Notes: generated from the sequence alone by a model not told the origin. DNA of 64,000 nt from Ophiocordyceps camponoti-saundersi (nom. inval.) (GCA_003339415.1 PDHQ01000018.1:248001-312000); one strand, 5' to 3'; positions 1 through 12,199 are shown, counted from the stretch's first letter. Program-made: numbers and translations.

Positions 1-190
1 CAGTCACTCGAAACAACCCACGGTAGCCTTTCTGTTCCCTTGAGCAGACACTTTCCCTTCGCCCTGTCTATACGACCGTGTCAGCCAGCGCAGTCGGCCA
101 TCTCCGTCCCCTAGCAGAGGCGGAAGTGGATGAAACATGCCTATATGATTAGCCGTCTATATGAGTAGTAGCTAGCCGTGAGCCATGGAA

Positions 191-210
191 TACATACATA
201 TAAGGCCGGG
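191..210 (+). promoter_or_regulatory. TATA-like element of FAD oxidase gene
   Basis: A TATAAGG-type element lies about 95 nt before the start codon at 297, followed by a pyrimidine-rich leader. The spacing suits a fungal core promoter. This is a motif match only. Confidence 0.4.
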
Positions 211-296
211 GAGAAACAGCTTCCTCCCGTCGGTTTATTTCCCCGGCAATATCTACACAGCTTCTATCTGTTCCTCTATACCGCGGTGAAGCAGTC

Positions 297-2041
297 ATGA
301 AGCTTACCGGAATCATCCAGGCCTCATTGGCCCTGACCGGCATCACCGTCTCGGCCAGCCCTACCGACAACTCGACCTCCCTCTGTGTAAGTCAAATAGA
401 AGATCAAGAACTTTCTCCCATCTCTCCGTAACTCATCATGTCAGTGCGACACGCTCGCCCACGAACTCCCAGCCATCTTCCACGGACAAGTCTCCACCGA
501 CTTCAACGGCCTGTTACAAGCTCGCTGGTCGGGGACTTCGATGCTACGCCCAGGATGCATCATGACGCCCCAATCAGCCGACGACGTCTCCCGCATCGTC
601 AAGATCCTGACCAGAGGCCGATGCCAGTTCGCCGTCAAGGCCGGAGGCCACAACGCCAACCCGGGCGCCAATAGCATCGCCGGCGGCGTCTCCATCGACC
701 TCGTCCGTCTGAATACCGCGCACCTTGCCAGCGATAGGTCATACGTTAGCCTCGGTGCCGGCTTAACCTGGGGACAAGCCTATGACATGTTCAACAACAG
801 CCAGGTTGGCTTCCCGGGCGGTATTTGCGAGGGCGTCGGTGTAGGGGGTGTCTCTCTCGGAGGCGGACAGTCTCTTTTCCAGGCGAAGGTGGGCTGGGTC
901 ATCGATAACATCCTCGAATACCAGCTCGTTCTGGCATCAGGAGACATCGTCACCGCCAGCCAGAATCGACGTCCAGACCTCTTCAAGGCACTGAAAGGCG
1001 GCAACACCAACTTCGGCATCGTCACACGCGTCAAGATCGCCGCCTTCGACTTCCCGGGCTTGTGGAGCGGGCACGTCGTAGCCAGCGTCGACAAAGGACC
1101 TACCAACCGCTCCGCCATGCTCGATAGCGTGGGCCACACCATGGTGGACTTCGTGGCGGACAACAACCAGGATGTCGACTCGGAGGCTCAAGTCGTCATG
1201 GCACATCTCCGTGGCAACGGCGGACAGATTGCCTTGGCGACGCTGTCCAACGTCGCCAACGTCGCCAACCCGCCTTCTCTCAAGGGCTTCTTGAATATGC
1301 CCAATCGAGTGTCTTTCACGGAACGGCACGAAAAGATGGCCGACTTTTCCCATCTGATAAGCCAGTTTCAGCCAATAGGCTTCCGGTAACTTTCACCCAA
1401 CTGCTTTATACATACACATACTCTCTTCCTAACCTTCGTGGCTGGAACAGTCAAGTCACGGCTGGAGTGACCATCAGCAACGACTTTGAGACTCTTCGCC
1501 GCATCTGGGACGCCTCTGATGAAGTGTACAACTCGCTGCCGCAAAAGGACAAGGTCGATTGGATCGTTATCGTCTCCCCACAGCCCGTCATTCTGGAGTC
1601 GTATTCCAAGAAGCGAGGCGGCAACAGTCTCGGTCTCTCCGACAACCCGCAGGACCAGATCGGTAAGTCCGGCTTCTCCCTCTGAGTTCCTCCCTATACG
1701 TCGATCCCTCGAAGCCGTCGAGCATGGGTTTCACTAACGGCAATCGTTGCTTAGTTGTCTGGTTGGCTTCACGCTGGTCCGACCCCAGCCTTGACGGCAT
1801 GATGGAAACAGCTCGACGCGACTTCATCGACGCGACCGTGGCCGTGGCGAAGAAGCACAATGCCTACTCCCCCTTCATTTACATCAACTATGCCAGTCCG
1901 GAACAGGACCCCCTCTGCGGGTACGGCGCCGAGAGCGTCGACTTTCTCAAGCGGACGGCCAAGAAATACGATCCCGACGCCGTCTTTCAGAACCTGATGC
2001 CGGGCGGGTTCAAGGTCAGCAAGGCGAAGTGTGAGAGATGA
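297..2041 (+). CDS. Secreted FAD-linked oxidase, berberine bridge enzyme (BBE)-like
   Basis: Four exons (297-386, 445-1385, 1451-1662, 1755-2041) give a 509-residue protein. Introns are 58, 65 and 92 nt with GT/AG ends, and all phases match. The N-terminus is a signal peptide starting MKLTGIIQASLAL. The FAD_binding_4 region shows KAGGHNANPG, whose His is the usual covalent flavin site, and GGICEGVGVGG. The Cys there sits where bicovalent BBE enzymes attach the second flavin bond, so bicovalent FAD is likely. The C-terminus has the BBE domain ending DPDAVFQNLMPGGF, with FQN and a Tyr-rich YINYASPEQ segment. The family oxidises sugars, alkaloids or polyketide intermediates outside the cell; the substrate cannot be told. 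No biosynthetic partners are adjacent, so a carbohydrate or phenolic oxidase is as likely as a secondary-metabolism enzyme. Confidence 0.9.
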
Positions 2042-2647
2042 GAGTCTTGGCGGCATCTTGGGCGATAAAAAATGTAAATAACTCGTCGTTGCTGGGGATG
2101 GATTATGTGAAGGTTGAGATAATTAATCGTCTGCCTTATTATGTATGTATGTTCTATTAGCAAGCACCGAAACGACCTTGTCCAAGCCGTGGGAGAAGAA
2201 ACTGTAGGGTTTAGGTTGATCCTCATGTCCACTTCAGCTGAAGAACTCGACAAGACAATAAGAAACTCGTTCTTATAAGAACTATGAAGTGATATGGCCC
2301 AAGTCTAGCTCCGTAGCCGATAGTGATGTGTTGACTTATTGGATACACCACAATGTACGAGAGAGAGGTCGTACAGGAAGGTGTCTGAATATGTCGATAT
2401 GCCGAGAATATCATGCAATGACCAAGATAGTGCTTCCAAGAACCGTCTCCATGCGTCAAGATATGTAAAGTATAAATCATTCGATGAAGCATGTTAATAT
2501 AGCGAGGCGTAGCATACGTCTATGCCTATATCAACCACAGAGCGTTCCCTCGTCAAAGTCACATCTCATGCTTGATACAGTCATTGCTTTCCGATTCAAC
2601 CTCACAATTCATAACATATCTATCCCTCTCGAAACTCGTCACATAGG
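2042..2647. other. Intergenic, no gene seen
   Basis: This AT-richer spacer has only short ORFs without recognisable content. A TATAAAT at 2471-2477 could serve the small secreted gene that starts at 2648. Confidence 0.5.
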
Positions 2648-2962
2648 ATGAAGACTTTGCTCTTAACCGTGCTCCTCCTGGCAGAGGCAGGGACTAGTCT
2701 TGCCGCAACTCCAACCAAGTCAGACGCACACGGACGGGATGTCAACCGCTCAAAAGCCTCCATCTCTCCCCTGCCGAAGATGGATACGCCGCTTCTTCGG
2801 CCTGAAATCCTGATGATACCGTCCAATAGAGAGCCGCATGTGCTCTGGAAACGAGACGAGGAGGTATCCCAGCCAGAGACAACCCGGACTCGAGGGAAGG
2901 GACCGGATTCCACGCAAGATGCATATGTTCCGTTTCGTGTGCATAACATGAGGGTTCCCTAA
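2648..2962 (+). CDS. Small secreted protein, candidate effector, 104 aa
   Basis: This is a single-exon ORF starting MKTLLLTVLLLAEAGTSLAA, a clear signal peptide with likely cleavage near residue 20. The mature part is short, rich in charged and Pro/Ser residues, and has no cysteine. A Lys-Arg pair in LWKRDEEV (around residue 68) is a possible Kex2 processing site that would release a C-terminal peptide of about 35 residues. I recognise no domain. A TATAAAT lies about 170 nt upstream. The signal peptide and Met context support a real gene; the short length and lack of homology I can name keep confidence moderate. Peptide pheromone, effector or orphan gene are all possible. Confidence 0.5.
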   Translation: MKTLLLTVLLLAEAGTSLAATPTKSDAHGRDVNRSKASISPLPKMDTPLLRPEILMIPSNREPHVLWKRDEEVSQPETTRTRGKGPDSTQDAYVPFRVHNMRVP

Positions 2963-5156
2963 GAAGCAGACATACCTACCGATGTATTTATCGAGTGTAG
3001 AGGTTCTGGAGGGCATAACCGCGTGAACGGAGGCAAATCTCAGATTCCAAAACACCATCAAACAACACCTCTTCTCCCCAGAAATATTATAAACATGGCA
3101 TATATAGTGTAAACTTTCTCCTTTGACAATGAACCAACTGGGAAATCTCTGCTTTGACCTGATGGGACAAGAAGGGTGCATACATGTACACGGGTAGGGT
3201 AGGGCAGATATCAGTCAGTTAACCGCATGCATGTCGAGGAAATTATGGAGGCGTAGGGGAGGATATTGAGGCAGCCAGAGAGTAGGGATGACAGCATACT
3301 TGTACAATCACTTACGTAGCCAGTTGATTGTATAAGTTGTGTAGGATAGTCTAGGGTCTGAATAGGGGTGGTCTGAATAAGGGCAAGCCGAAACTGACAA
3401 CTGTCTACCCGCTAGCACATGTGTAAGTAAGTCGTAACTGTCTCGCAACAGTTGTCCACTCCCTTCTCAGGAGCAAGCAGCTCTGTTTGTCCCTTGCTTG
3501 GTATCTAGCTGCAAGTCCTGTAGGGTAGTAGTCAAGTTTGAAGTCGGTTCGAAGCTGATTGTGCTCATGGCGGTTACTGGGTAGGCTAGGAAGCCCTTGT
3601 AAGTTTATTGGGACATGAAAGAGTTCCATGAGCTGCTTAGCAGTGATGGATGGTGGTATGTTTATACAGCTTCCTGAACGCGGTGCTTAATCCGGCTTTT
3701 ACAATTGCAGTGAAGAGGAAGCTTGCCGCTATATCGTCAAGTTGACTCTACAATTATATCCTGTCCACCTTCTTGACCGGTGGCCAACTTGGCTCTCTAG
3801 CCTGCTTATAACAGTGAGTTTACTAGAGTGAGGAATATAAAGGTCTCGTGTTATTTTCTTCAGCTGCTCTAGATCTGCCCATCTTCAAACCCCATCCTTT
3901 AACCATGATGATAGGTTATAGTAGCTATCATCACCATCAACGTAGCCGACTGAATAGGCATGAACCTAACTATTCCGTCACTAGGATCGTTAAACACGGC
4001 GTCAATTGCTGGTCAGGCACGAAACCTATCGAAACTATATTACAAAGTCTTCGAAACTCATATTAAACCATTCGAACTCGGCGATACTCCAAAGCGAGGA
4101 GGTCAACATTCGCCAACATGACGCTACTAATCCCGGCACACATAGCTCAAGCCAATTCACGGCTGCAGCCGAGAAATGGAATCGTCTACATGCAGTCTCA
4201 TCTCATCCGCCTTGAAGATGCTTACTCCATCCGAAGCAAGCGGCCTCATTGCCGACGCGAACAGAGGGCAGGCAGGCAGGCAGACGAGAAGATAGGCAGG
4301 CATTCGATAGTGTTTTTGCCCGAGGGATGTGAGTCAAGCCAGCAATTAAAACGACCCGAGCCGGTCCGGGCCGTGGTCTCAGATTTACCTGCAGCTACAG
4401 CAGCTAGCCCTCTCTCGCCCTACCTTGAAGCGAGGGTGAGGAAATGACGAGGAGAGGGAAGCAAAGACGACGGAGAGGGGCGGGAAAAGGAGGAAGAGTG
4501 CCAGACATGTGAAGTTCGGTGGCGACTTGGGACGTTGTTTTCGATATGATAGGGAACTGAAGGCTGCTTACACGCAGACTGTGAAGTCTCCTATAGACAT
4601 AAGAGACATAGAAGGCATAAAGGACGCAGGAGACAAAGGTTCGAGAGTAATGTCTGACAGAAGGGAATAAACAAAGCGAATAAAGGCCATACATTCTCAC
4701 TATGCTATGCAAACCACGGCTCTTCTACGAGACAACAGGGCTGTTTCCGAAAGGGCGATGCCGCTTCGTCCTCATCTGAGTCCGTGGATCGACACAGGAG
4801 ATTTCGCCGCGCAGGAATGTCGAGTCGGAGGTGAATCTTCCTCGACAGGGGAAGTGAGCGAGGGAGTTCAGTCAGTCAGCTTTGGTCCTTTTCCCTTGGG
4901 AGGCTGTGGGTTTTCGTCAAGGCAAGTAAGTCTCTTGAGTTCGGCTTCGAGGAATATATAAAGCTAGCTTGATCTTCTCTATCAGTCTCATCCACTCACA
5001 CTCACTCACAACTCTCACTCATAACTCACTCACTCACAACTCACTCTCTCAACTCACTCTCTCAACTCACTCACTCAACCCTCACAGTCCACTCTTTCAA
5101 CCTCCTCCTCTTCACAAACTAACCACTCTCTTCACCACCCACCCAAAACCGCCAAG
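2963..5156. other. 2.2 kb intergenic region with TATA box and CT-rich leader of next gene
   Basis: No ORF here shows a domain, a signal peptide or plausible splicing. A TATATAAAG element is at about 4954-4962. It is followed at about 4985-5150 by a strongly CT/CA-biased tract of repeated CTCACT and CTCAACTC units, best read as the 5' leader of the GPI-protein gene at 5157. The rest is unremarkable. Confidence 0.55.
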
Positions 5157-6608
5157 ATGTTCGCCAAGGCTGTCCTCATCTCTTCCCTCGCCGGCCTTGC
5201 CGTCTCCCAGCTCGACCAGCTCGAGGGCAAAGCCGAGTCCATCCTCTCGGCCGCTACCTCCAAAGTCGACAGCGTGCTTGATTCCAAGGTCGCCACCGTC
5301 GAGTCCATAATCGACTCTAAGATCGATGCCAAGACCAGCCTCGTCTCCGAGATTCTCGGCGGCGACAAGACCTCCGACGTCACCACCGCCACCAGCATTG
5401 CTTCCAGCGTGGCTTCCTCCGACAGCTCCAGCGCCACGGCTGCCAACCCTACTACCAATGACCCGGCCAGCACCGGCATGAAGGCCGGCTCCGGATCTTA
5501 CGGCTCCGGCTACGGCCAGCCTACTCTTGCTCCTGGCCCCGTCGTCGTCACCACCACCCGCGTCGTCCACGATGAGTACGTCACCTGGTGCCCTGAGCCC
5601 ACCGTCGTCACTATGAACGGCAAGTTCTACACCGCCGACAAGCCCATGCACATCACCATCAAGGACTGCCCCTGCACCGTGGTCGAGTCTTTCCCATCTG
5701 GCCACTCTGGCAATGGCGGCTACGGTGGTGGCCACGGCTGCTCCGGCCCGGAATGCGGTGGCGGCTACGGTGGTGGCGAGGGCAGTGGCTGCTCCGGTCC
5801 TGAGTGCGGCGGTGGCCATGGCGGCCCTGGAAGCGGCCATGGCGGTCCCGGTGGTTGCTCTGGTCCTGAGTGCGGTGGCGGCCATGGCGGCCCCGGTGGC
5901 TGCTCTGGACCCGAGTGCGGTGGCGGCAATGGCGGCAATGGCGGCCCCGGTGGTTGCTCCGGACCCGAGTGCGGTGGTGGCCATGGTGGCCCCGGTGGTT
6001 GCTCCGGACCCGAGTGCGGTGGCCAAGGCGGCAATGAGGGTGGCAAGCCTGGCTGCTCCGGACCCGAGTGCGGCGGCAATGGTGGTTCTGAGGGTGGCAA
6101 GCCCGGACATGGTGGCCCCGAGGGCGGCAAGCCTGGCTGCTCTGGCCCTGAGTGTGGCGGCGGTCCTGAGGGTGGCAAGCCTGGATATGGTGGACCCGAG
6201 GGCGGCAAGCCTGGATGCTCCGGACCTGAGTGCGGCGGCCAGGGTGGTTCTGAGGGTGGCAAGCCTGGCTGCTCCGGTCCTTCTTGCGGTGGTGGCTCCG
6301 AGGGTGGCAAGCCTGGATGCTCCGGACCCGAGTGCGGCGGCAAGGGTGGCGCCGAGGGTGGTAAGCCCGGCTATGGTGGCTCCGAGGGTGGCAAGCCTGG
6401 CTGCTCTGGCCCGTCTTGCTCTAAGGGCGCTGAGGGTGGCAAGTCTGGCGAGAAGAGTGCCTGCTCCGGCCCGTCTTGTCCCAACTCTGGCAACTCTGGC
6501 AACAACTACGAGAAGCCTGTCGAGGTGGCCAGCGCCCATGCCAAGAACATCGCTTACGCCCTCGCCATGGCCGCTGCCGGCGTCGTCAGCTACCTCGCTC
6601 TCATGTAA
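5157..6608 (+). CDS. GPI-anchored cell-wall protein with 13 CSGP[E/S]C repeats
   Basis: This single exon encodes 483 aa. A signal peptide (MFAKAVLISSLAGLAVSQ) is followed by a Ser/Thr/Val-rich stretch. Next, around residues 130-180, is a compact domain with VTWCPEPTVV and KDCPCTVV, seen in fungal surface proteins. The middle (about 185-445) is Gly-rich and contains CSGPEC ten times and CSGPSC three times. The linkers change from GGHGGPGG in the first half to EGGKPG in the second half. The C-terminus is hydrophobic (YALAMAAAGVVSYLAL) after a small-residue region, as expected for GPI attachment. The regular CX4C spacing would suit intramolecular disulfides or metal ligation. It is probably a structural or adhesive wall protein. 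A long antisense ORF exists only because of the repeats' composition. Confidence 0.85.
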   Translation: MFAKAVLISSLAGLAVSQLDQLEGKAESILSAATSKVDSVLDSKVATVESIIDSKIDAKTSLVSEILGGDKTSDVTTATSIASSVASSDSSSATAANPTTNDPASTGMKAGSGSYGSGYGQPTLAPGPVVVTTTRVVHDEYVTWCPEPTVVTMNGKFYTADKPMHITIKDCPCTVVESFPSGHSGNGGYGGGHGCSGPECGGGYGGGEGSGCSGPECGGGHGGPGSGHGGPGGCSGPECGGGHGGPGGCSGPECGGGNGGNGGPGGCSGPECGGGHGGPGGCSGPECGGQGGNEGGKPGCSGPECGGNGGSEGGKPGHGGPEGGKPGCSGPECGGGPEGGKPGYGGPEGGKPGCSGPECGGQGGSEGGKPGCSGPSCGGGSEGGKPGCSGPECGGKGGAEGGKPGYGGSEGGKPGCSGPSCSKGAEGGKSGEKSACSGPSCPNSGNSGNNYEKPVEVASAHAKNIAYALAMAAAGVVSYLALM

Positions 6609-7597
6609 AGGACGACAACGAACAAAGACACATACAAACTGGAAGAATACACCGAGAGAGAACAAACTGCAAAGCACACAACTGGGAAGCAGGGATATCT
6701 ATTGAACAGGAAAGCCATGGAACAGCTGGTAGATGACTCTGAACACAAATAGGTAGAGCTCGACATACAAGTATGTAAATTAGCTATAGACCGAGTACAA
6801 TTAGATAGAGACAAGTGACTTTTATCCTACTCAACTGAGGAGCTCTTTTAACAAAAGCTGCGATTGTCTTCCTATTTGATACTCGGGTTGACAAGGTGAA
6901 GGCAAAGCAGTATCACGGTGACAACTCATCGAACCCTGACAAGGTGAATCACCTCATCCGATGGGAAAAGAAGAATTCGAACTAACTGCATCTCTCCTTT
7001 AGCGTTTTTAATCAGCATCTGTTGCCCTTATACACCAAGGCTGAGGCGGAAGCTATTCAAGCAACCAGGGTCCTGCTCCGATGATCGGCCCAACCCCGAG
7101 CCGCAAGAGGCTGTTTCGACGACGAGCGATGACTAACCTACTCCCACCCACCTTCCCTCCTACCTTCCCTCCTACCTACGGACTACGGGATACTGCACTG
7201 CCTTTGCAGATTCACTCAGCCGCTTCTTGACCTGGCATAGATCCATTTGGCCGTTGGTAAGCTTCCCCTCGCCCTGTCGACGCGCCTGAACATACTAAGA
7301 GAACCCAGCCAATCAGCCGGGAAACACGATGGCCAGGACCATCTCAGCCACCCCCAAGAGGCTGAGCCCCCGAGAGGCGGTTACTCCTGTTCAGCTGGCG
7401 CGGGATAAGCCTTGCGGGGAAGCTGATTGCCTCCATCCCTCGGGTCTGTCTCTATCTCTTGAGTCAGTCTGTTTGTCTATCCTGTCTTGATCCTTTGCCT
7501 GCCTACCTAGGCACTGCTCTTTCGAATACTACGTGTACTTGTCGATCGATCATCGTCTGTCTTCCTTTCAAATCGTTCTACGGATACAACGTACAAC
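6609..7597. other. Intergenic, promoter side of NLR gene
   Basis: No gene is seen in this roughly 990-nt region. It includes a short CCTACCTTCCCTC-type repeat near 7145-7175 and serves as 3' flank of the GPI protein and 5' flank of the NLR. Confidence 0.5.
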
Positions 7598-10500
7598 ATG
7601 CCGGACCTCCAGGACTACACCATTGGCTGGATTTGCGCCGTCACAGTGGAATCCGTTGCTGCTCTGGCCATGCTAGACGAAGAGCATGAACCACCAGACT
7701 CCCCTCCAGGCCACAACGACAACAACACCTACATCTTGGGGAGAATCGGCCGTCACAATATCGTCATCGCTACCCTGCCCAAGTGGGAATACGGGTTGGC
7801 TCCTGCGGCTACTGTTGCGAGGGACATGGTCCGCAGCTTTCCCAACGTCCGCATCGGACTCATGGTCGGTATTGGAGGCGGCGTGCCGAGTAAGAGGCAT
7901 GATATACGCCTTGGTGATGTCATCGTCGGCAGCCGCTCTGGTGAGAAGGGCGGCGTGTTCCAATACGACTACGGTAGAGCGACGCAGGACCGAGAAAACC
8001 CTCAGTTTATCACTACAGGGCATCTGAATCAATCGCCACAGTCGTTGTTGACGGCGGTCGGCGTACTCGAAGCGAAGCACGAGAAGAATGGCCATAGACT
8101 GAACGAGACGGCTGAAGAAGCATTGAAGAGCATTAGGAAGCGCAAGAAATACAGCCGCCTTCCATTAACCGAGGACAGACTGTTCCCATCTTCCCTGATC
8201 CATCCGCAGGATACACCTGGACAGTGCAGCAAAGTGTGCGACTTATCCTACTTGATAGAACGAGAGGAGCGTGATGAAGAGGATGATGATCCGGCAATTC
8301 ACTACGGCCTGATCGCCTCTGCCAACACTCTGATGAAGGATGCAACGATAAGAGATAAGCTGGCGGATCAACATGATATTCTCTGCTTCGAGATGGAGGC
8401 AGCGGGACTTATGAATCATTTCCCCTGCTTGGTTATCCGTGGTGTGTGCGATTACGCAGATTCCCACATCAACCAGGACTGGCAGGGATTCGCGGCGATG
8501 ATGGCGGCCGCCTATGCCAAGGATCTCCTTCTGCTGGTTCAACCATCCAAGGTGGAAGCTGAAAGGAAGATGGGTGAAGTTCTTTCAGGTTGGTCCGCTA
8601 AATTCGAGGTTACAAGTCATAAGAAGTAGATGATAATGATGCCGTTACAACGACAGATATACAAGAAAATGTTGAGGAGCTGGTCTGTCACAAGCGTAAC
8701 TCGGAGTCAGAGCGTATTCTGAGATGGCTTTCGCCGCATGAATTCTGGCGACAGCAGATTGACTTTCTCAACAGGCGTCAACCCGGCACCGGCCAATGGC
8801 TTTTGGAGACGGAAGAGTTTCGAACATGGCGAGAAAGCAAGGGGTTTACATTGCTTTGTCAAGGCATTCCAGGAGCTGGCAAAACGATCCTCGCGTCCAC
8901 GGTGGTGGATAGCCTGCAGAAACAACATCAGAAGGATCCTAGCGTTGGCATCGCGTTTGTTTATTGCAACTACAAGCGACACGATGAACAGACTGCTCTG
9001 CACTTGTTGGAGAACATGTTGAAGCAACTGACACAAGGCCTCTCCTCGATTCCCGTTAAAGTCAACTTACTTTATGAGAATCATACCAAGCATCAGTCAC
9101 GACCTTCATGTGAAGAAATCATAAGCAGTCTACGAGTCGTCGCAGGACTTTACGCTAGAGTCTATATTGTTGTTGACGCGCTCGACGAGTGTCAGACATC
9201 TGATGGCAGTCGAACAAAACTCTTGTCCTCCATCTGTAAGCTTCAGACTGCTTGTGGTATCAATTTCCTGACAACTTCAAGACACACGTCAGATGGCAGC
9301 GACTCCAAAATCTTCACAGAGAGTACATGTGCCAAGCTGGAGATATCCGCAAAGGCGGAAGATGTGCACATGTTTCTTGACGAGCGTATGCCACGACTGC
9401 CAGGATTTGTCTGCCGAAATTCAGAACTTCAAACAGAGGTTAAGGCCGGGATAGTAGGTTCTGTACGGGGAATGTAAGCTATCCGTCGATCCGTAGAGGA
9501 AGATGTGGTCTATTACTGGGAGAAGACAAGCCGCTGATGAGCATTTCTGAACAGGTTTCTCCTCGCTCAACTATATGTCGACTCGTTGATAGGCATGAAG
9601 TCAGTCAAGGCCCTGCGAACTTCTCTAGCAGAGCTTCATACTCGAACACATCCCTATAAATACGCATATGAGTCCGCCATGGAGCGGATCAACGGACAAC
9701 TTAGACATCAGCAGCAGCTTGCCAAAGACGTTCTTCTATGGGTAACTCATGCAAGAAGGCCATTGAAAAGTCGCGAACTACAGCATGCTCTGGCGGTAGA
9801 GCAGGGAGCTGCAGACATTGACGAAGATAATATATCCGACATCCAAGACATGATCTCGGTATGTGCAGGCCTGGTCACAGTTGATGAGCAGAGCAACATC
9901 ATCCGACTAGTCCATTACACGACGCAGCAGTACTTTGAGGAAACTCGGGAGAGATGGTTTCCAAACGGAGAAACTGAAATCACAAAGACATGCCTTACTT
10001 ACCTGTCATTCGATGTTTTCGAGACCTGGGATTTCGGGTCATCAGACGAAGACTACAGGTCGCGCATCATGGCGCTCAAGGAGACTTACAGCCTCTACGA
10101 ATACGCAGCTTTTAACTGGGGTGATCATTGGAAACATCTAGCTCGCGAGGCACTACCGATTTCCGAGACGATGGATTTCCTCAGAAGTAAAGCCAAGATT
10201 CAGATATCGTATGAGATTCTTCCGCCTAAGCCTAAGCCTTATTATTGGGTACCAAGGGCCCGTGAGATAACAGGGCTGCACTTGGCAGCCGTCTTGGGAC
10301 TGGAACACTTGGTAAGGTTACTGATCGACACATGTGGTGAAGACGTTGATCCGAAAGACAACTGGGATCGGACGCCACTGTTTTATGCTGTCTGGAGAGG
10401 GCATGATGGCGTCGTGGAGTTGCTGCTCAACAGCGGTAAAGTCAACGTCGACCACAGAGAGATTTGGCAAAGCCGAACAGCACTTTCATTCGCAGCCGGG

Positions 10501-12199
10501 GACGGATTTGTCACTATAGGCAAGCTGCTGCTCGATGCCGGCGCCGATCCGGACGCTGGAGATGAATGTCTACGCACGCCGCTGCATTACGCGGCGGAGA
10601 GGGAATTTGAAGGCATGGCCCACCTGCTGATAGACAGGGGCGCTGATCCAGACTCTAGAGATAAATATTTATCCACGCCGCTACACTACGCGACAAGGCA
10701 AGGATTTGAAGGCATGGCCCACCTGCTGAATAGACAGGGGCGCTGATCCAGACTTTAGTGATAAAAATATAAACGAGCCGCTATCGGGTGTAGTAAAAGA
10801 AGAACTTGAGGCGACAGTCAAGCTGCTCCTAGAGAAGGGTGCTGATCCGAACTCGAGGGATCACAAAGCTCAAACGCCGCTAGCACTTGCGGCAGCCACA
10901 GACTGTGTTGAGATCGTCAAGCTAATGTTAGCCAAGGGCGCTGATCCAGACTCAGAGGATGAAGAAGGATGGACGCCTCTAATGCGTGCAGCACGAGGAG
11001 GGAACATGGCAATAGTCGACTCACTTCTCGCAGAGACCACGATCCAGGACGAGGACGAGAGAGGTCGGTATAGACAAATAGTTTTGGCATGGTGCATGTG
11101 TCAAGACTCGTTTGAAGATGTCAGGGAGCTCCTCAAGCGGCCGGACATTAACCCCAACTTCTGGAACGATAGATATACTGATAGCACGCCATTAGTATGG
11201 GCAGCAAGAAACGTGAAGGAGCATGAATGTGCCGAGCTTTTGATGGCCAGAGATGACATTCAAATCAACTTTCAAGGCGATGACGGGGTAACGGCACTCC
11301 TGGCAGCAGTAGGATCCGGAAATGAGAAGATGACTAGGATGCTGTTGGCCAGACATGACTTGGACGTGAATCTTCAACACAAGAAGAAGGGATTCACCGC
11401 ACTCATGGCGGCAGTGGGACTTGAGCAACTGGCCATGGTCGAGCTTCTATGTACCTGCAAGAGCATCGACGTGAATCTGCAACACAAGCTGGGATTCACC
11501 GCACTCATGATAGCAGTGGCACTTAACCACCTGGCCATGGCGGAGCTTCTATGTGCCTTCAAGAGCGTCGACGTCAACCTAAAGGATTTTCAGGGAAGCA
11601 CTGCACTGAATTATGCAGCAGCATTTGGACACTCACCGATGGTTGACCTCCTGCTCGCTCGCGGTGACATCGAGTTGAACTCGGAGGATAAACATGGTCG
11701 CACGGCACTATCAAATGCAGCAATCTTCAACAGACCGGCTATCCTTCGATCTCTGCTTGCTGTAAGCGACGTCAACAAGAACACGGAGGACATCAATGGA
11801 CGGACACCGCTAGCATTGGCAGCAAGGCGAGGTCATAAAGACGCGATTAACGTCCTTCTCTCTACCACCGGTGTCGACGTCAACACAAAGGATAAAAACG
11901 ACAGAACTGCCTTGTCTCTAGCGGCCAAGCGAGGGCACAAAGACGTCGTTGAGGCTTTGATTACAGCGGCCGACATTGACTTGAACTCCAGAGACAAGCA
12001 CGGTAGAACACCGCTGTCCTGGGCAGAGAAAAAGGGGCATCAAGAGCTGGTTGAGACTCTCCTTACCGCAGGGGGCGTCGTCGGCACCGACTTGGATAAC
12101 GAGGCTGAATTGACTGACTCGTCTGAGGAGAGCGTATTAAGAATCGATTATGAATCGTTAGCTGAGGAGAGTGAGTTGTCTCCTGACGAGGCTGATTAG
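7598..12199 (+). pseudogene. PNP-NACHT-ankyrin NLR, frame broken by one extra base
   Basis: Exons 7598-8588, 8657-9473 and 9555-12199 (introns of 68 and 81 nt) join in phase. Residues 1-330 form a PNP_UDP-type nucleoside-phosphorylase fold with GIGGGVP, CFEMEAAG and RGVCDYADSH. A NACHT domain follows, with Walker A GIPGAGKT (about residue 400) and Walker B VYIVVDALDEC (about 500), then the helical FLLAQLYVDSL region. Ankyrin repeats run from about 10.26 kb to 12.1 kb. At 10729-10730 one extra A (CTGCTGAATAG, against CTGCTGATAG in the neighbouring repeat 99 nt upstream) shifts frame. It gives a stop at 10744-10746, after which the other frame stays open to 12199 with intact repeats. Ignoring that base, the product would be about 1,483 aa. 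NLRs of this type act in non-self recognition and cell death. The break may be real inactivation, an allele, or a consensus error. Confidence 0.85.

Noticed and set aside
4118..4447. Plus-strand ORF of 109 codons in the 3-5 kb spacer
   Set aside because: No homology I can name, and several overlapping ORFs of equal quality exist in other frames.
2963..5156. Degenerate transposon in the 2.2 kb spacer
   Set aside because: I saw no terminal repeats, transposase motifs or strong TpA-biased RIP signature.
5112..6677. Antisense ORF of 521 codons over the GPI-protein gene
   Set aside because: It lacks a signal or domain, is Ala/Thr/Gly low complexity, and follows from the codon pattern of the sense-strand Gly/Cys repeats.
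10700..10800. An intron explaining the NLR 1 frame break
   Set aside because: No usable donor/acceptor pair surrounds the stop, and comparison with the adjacent repeat shows exactly one added base.
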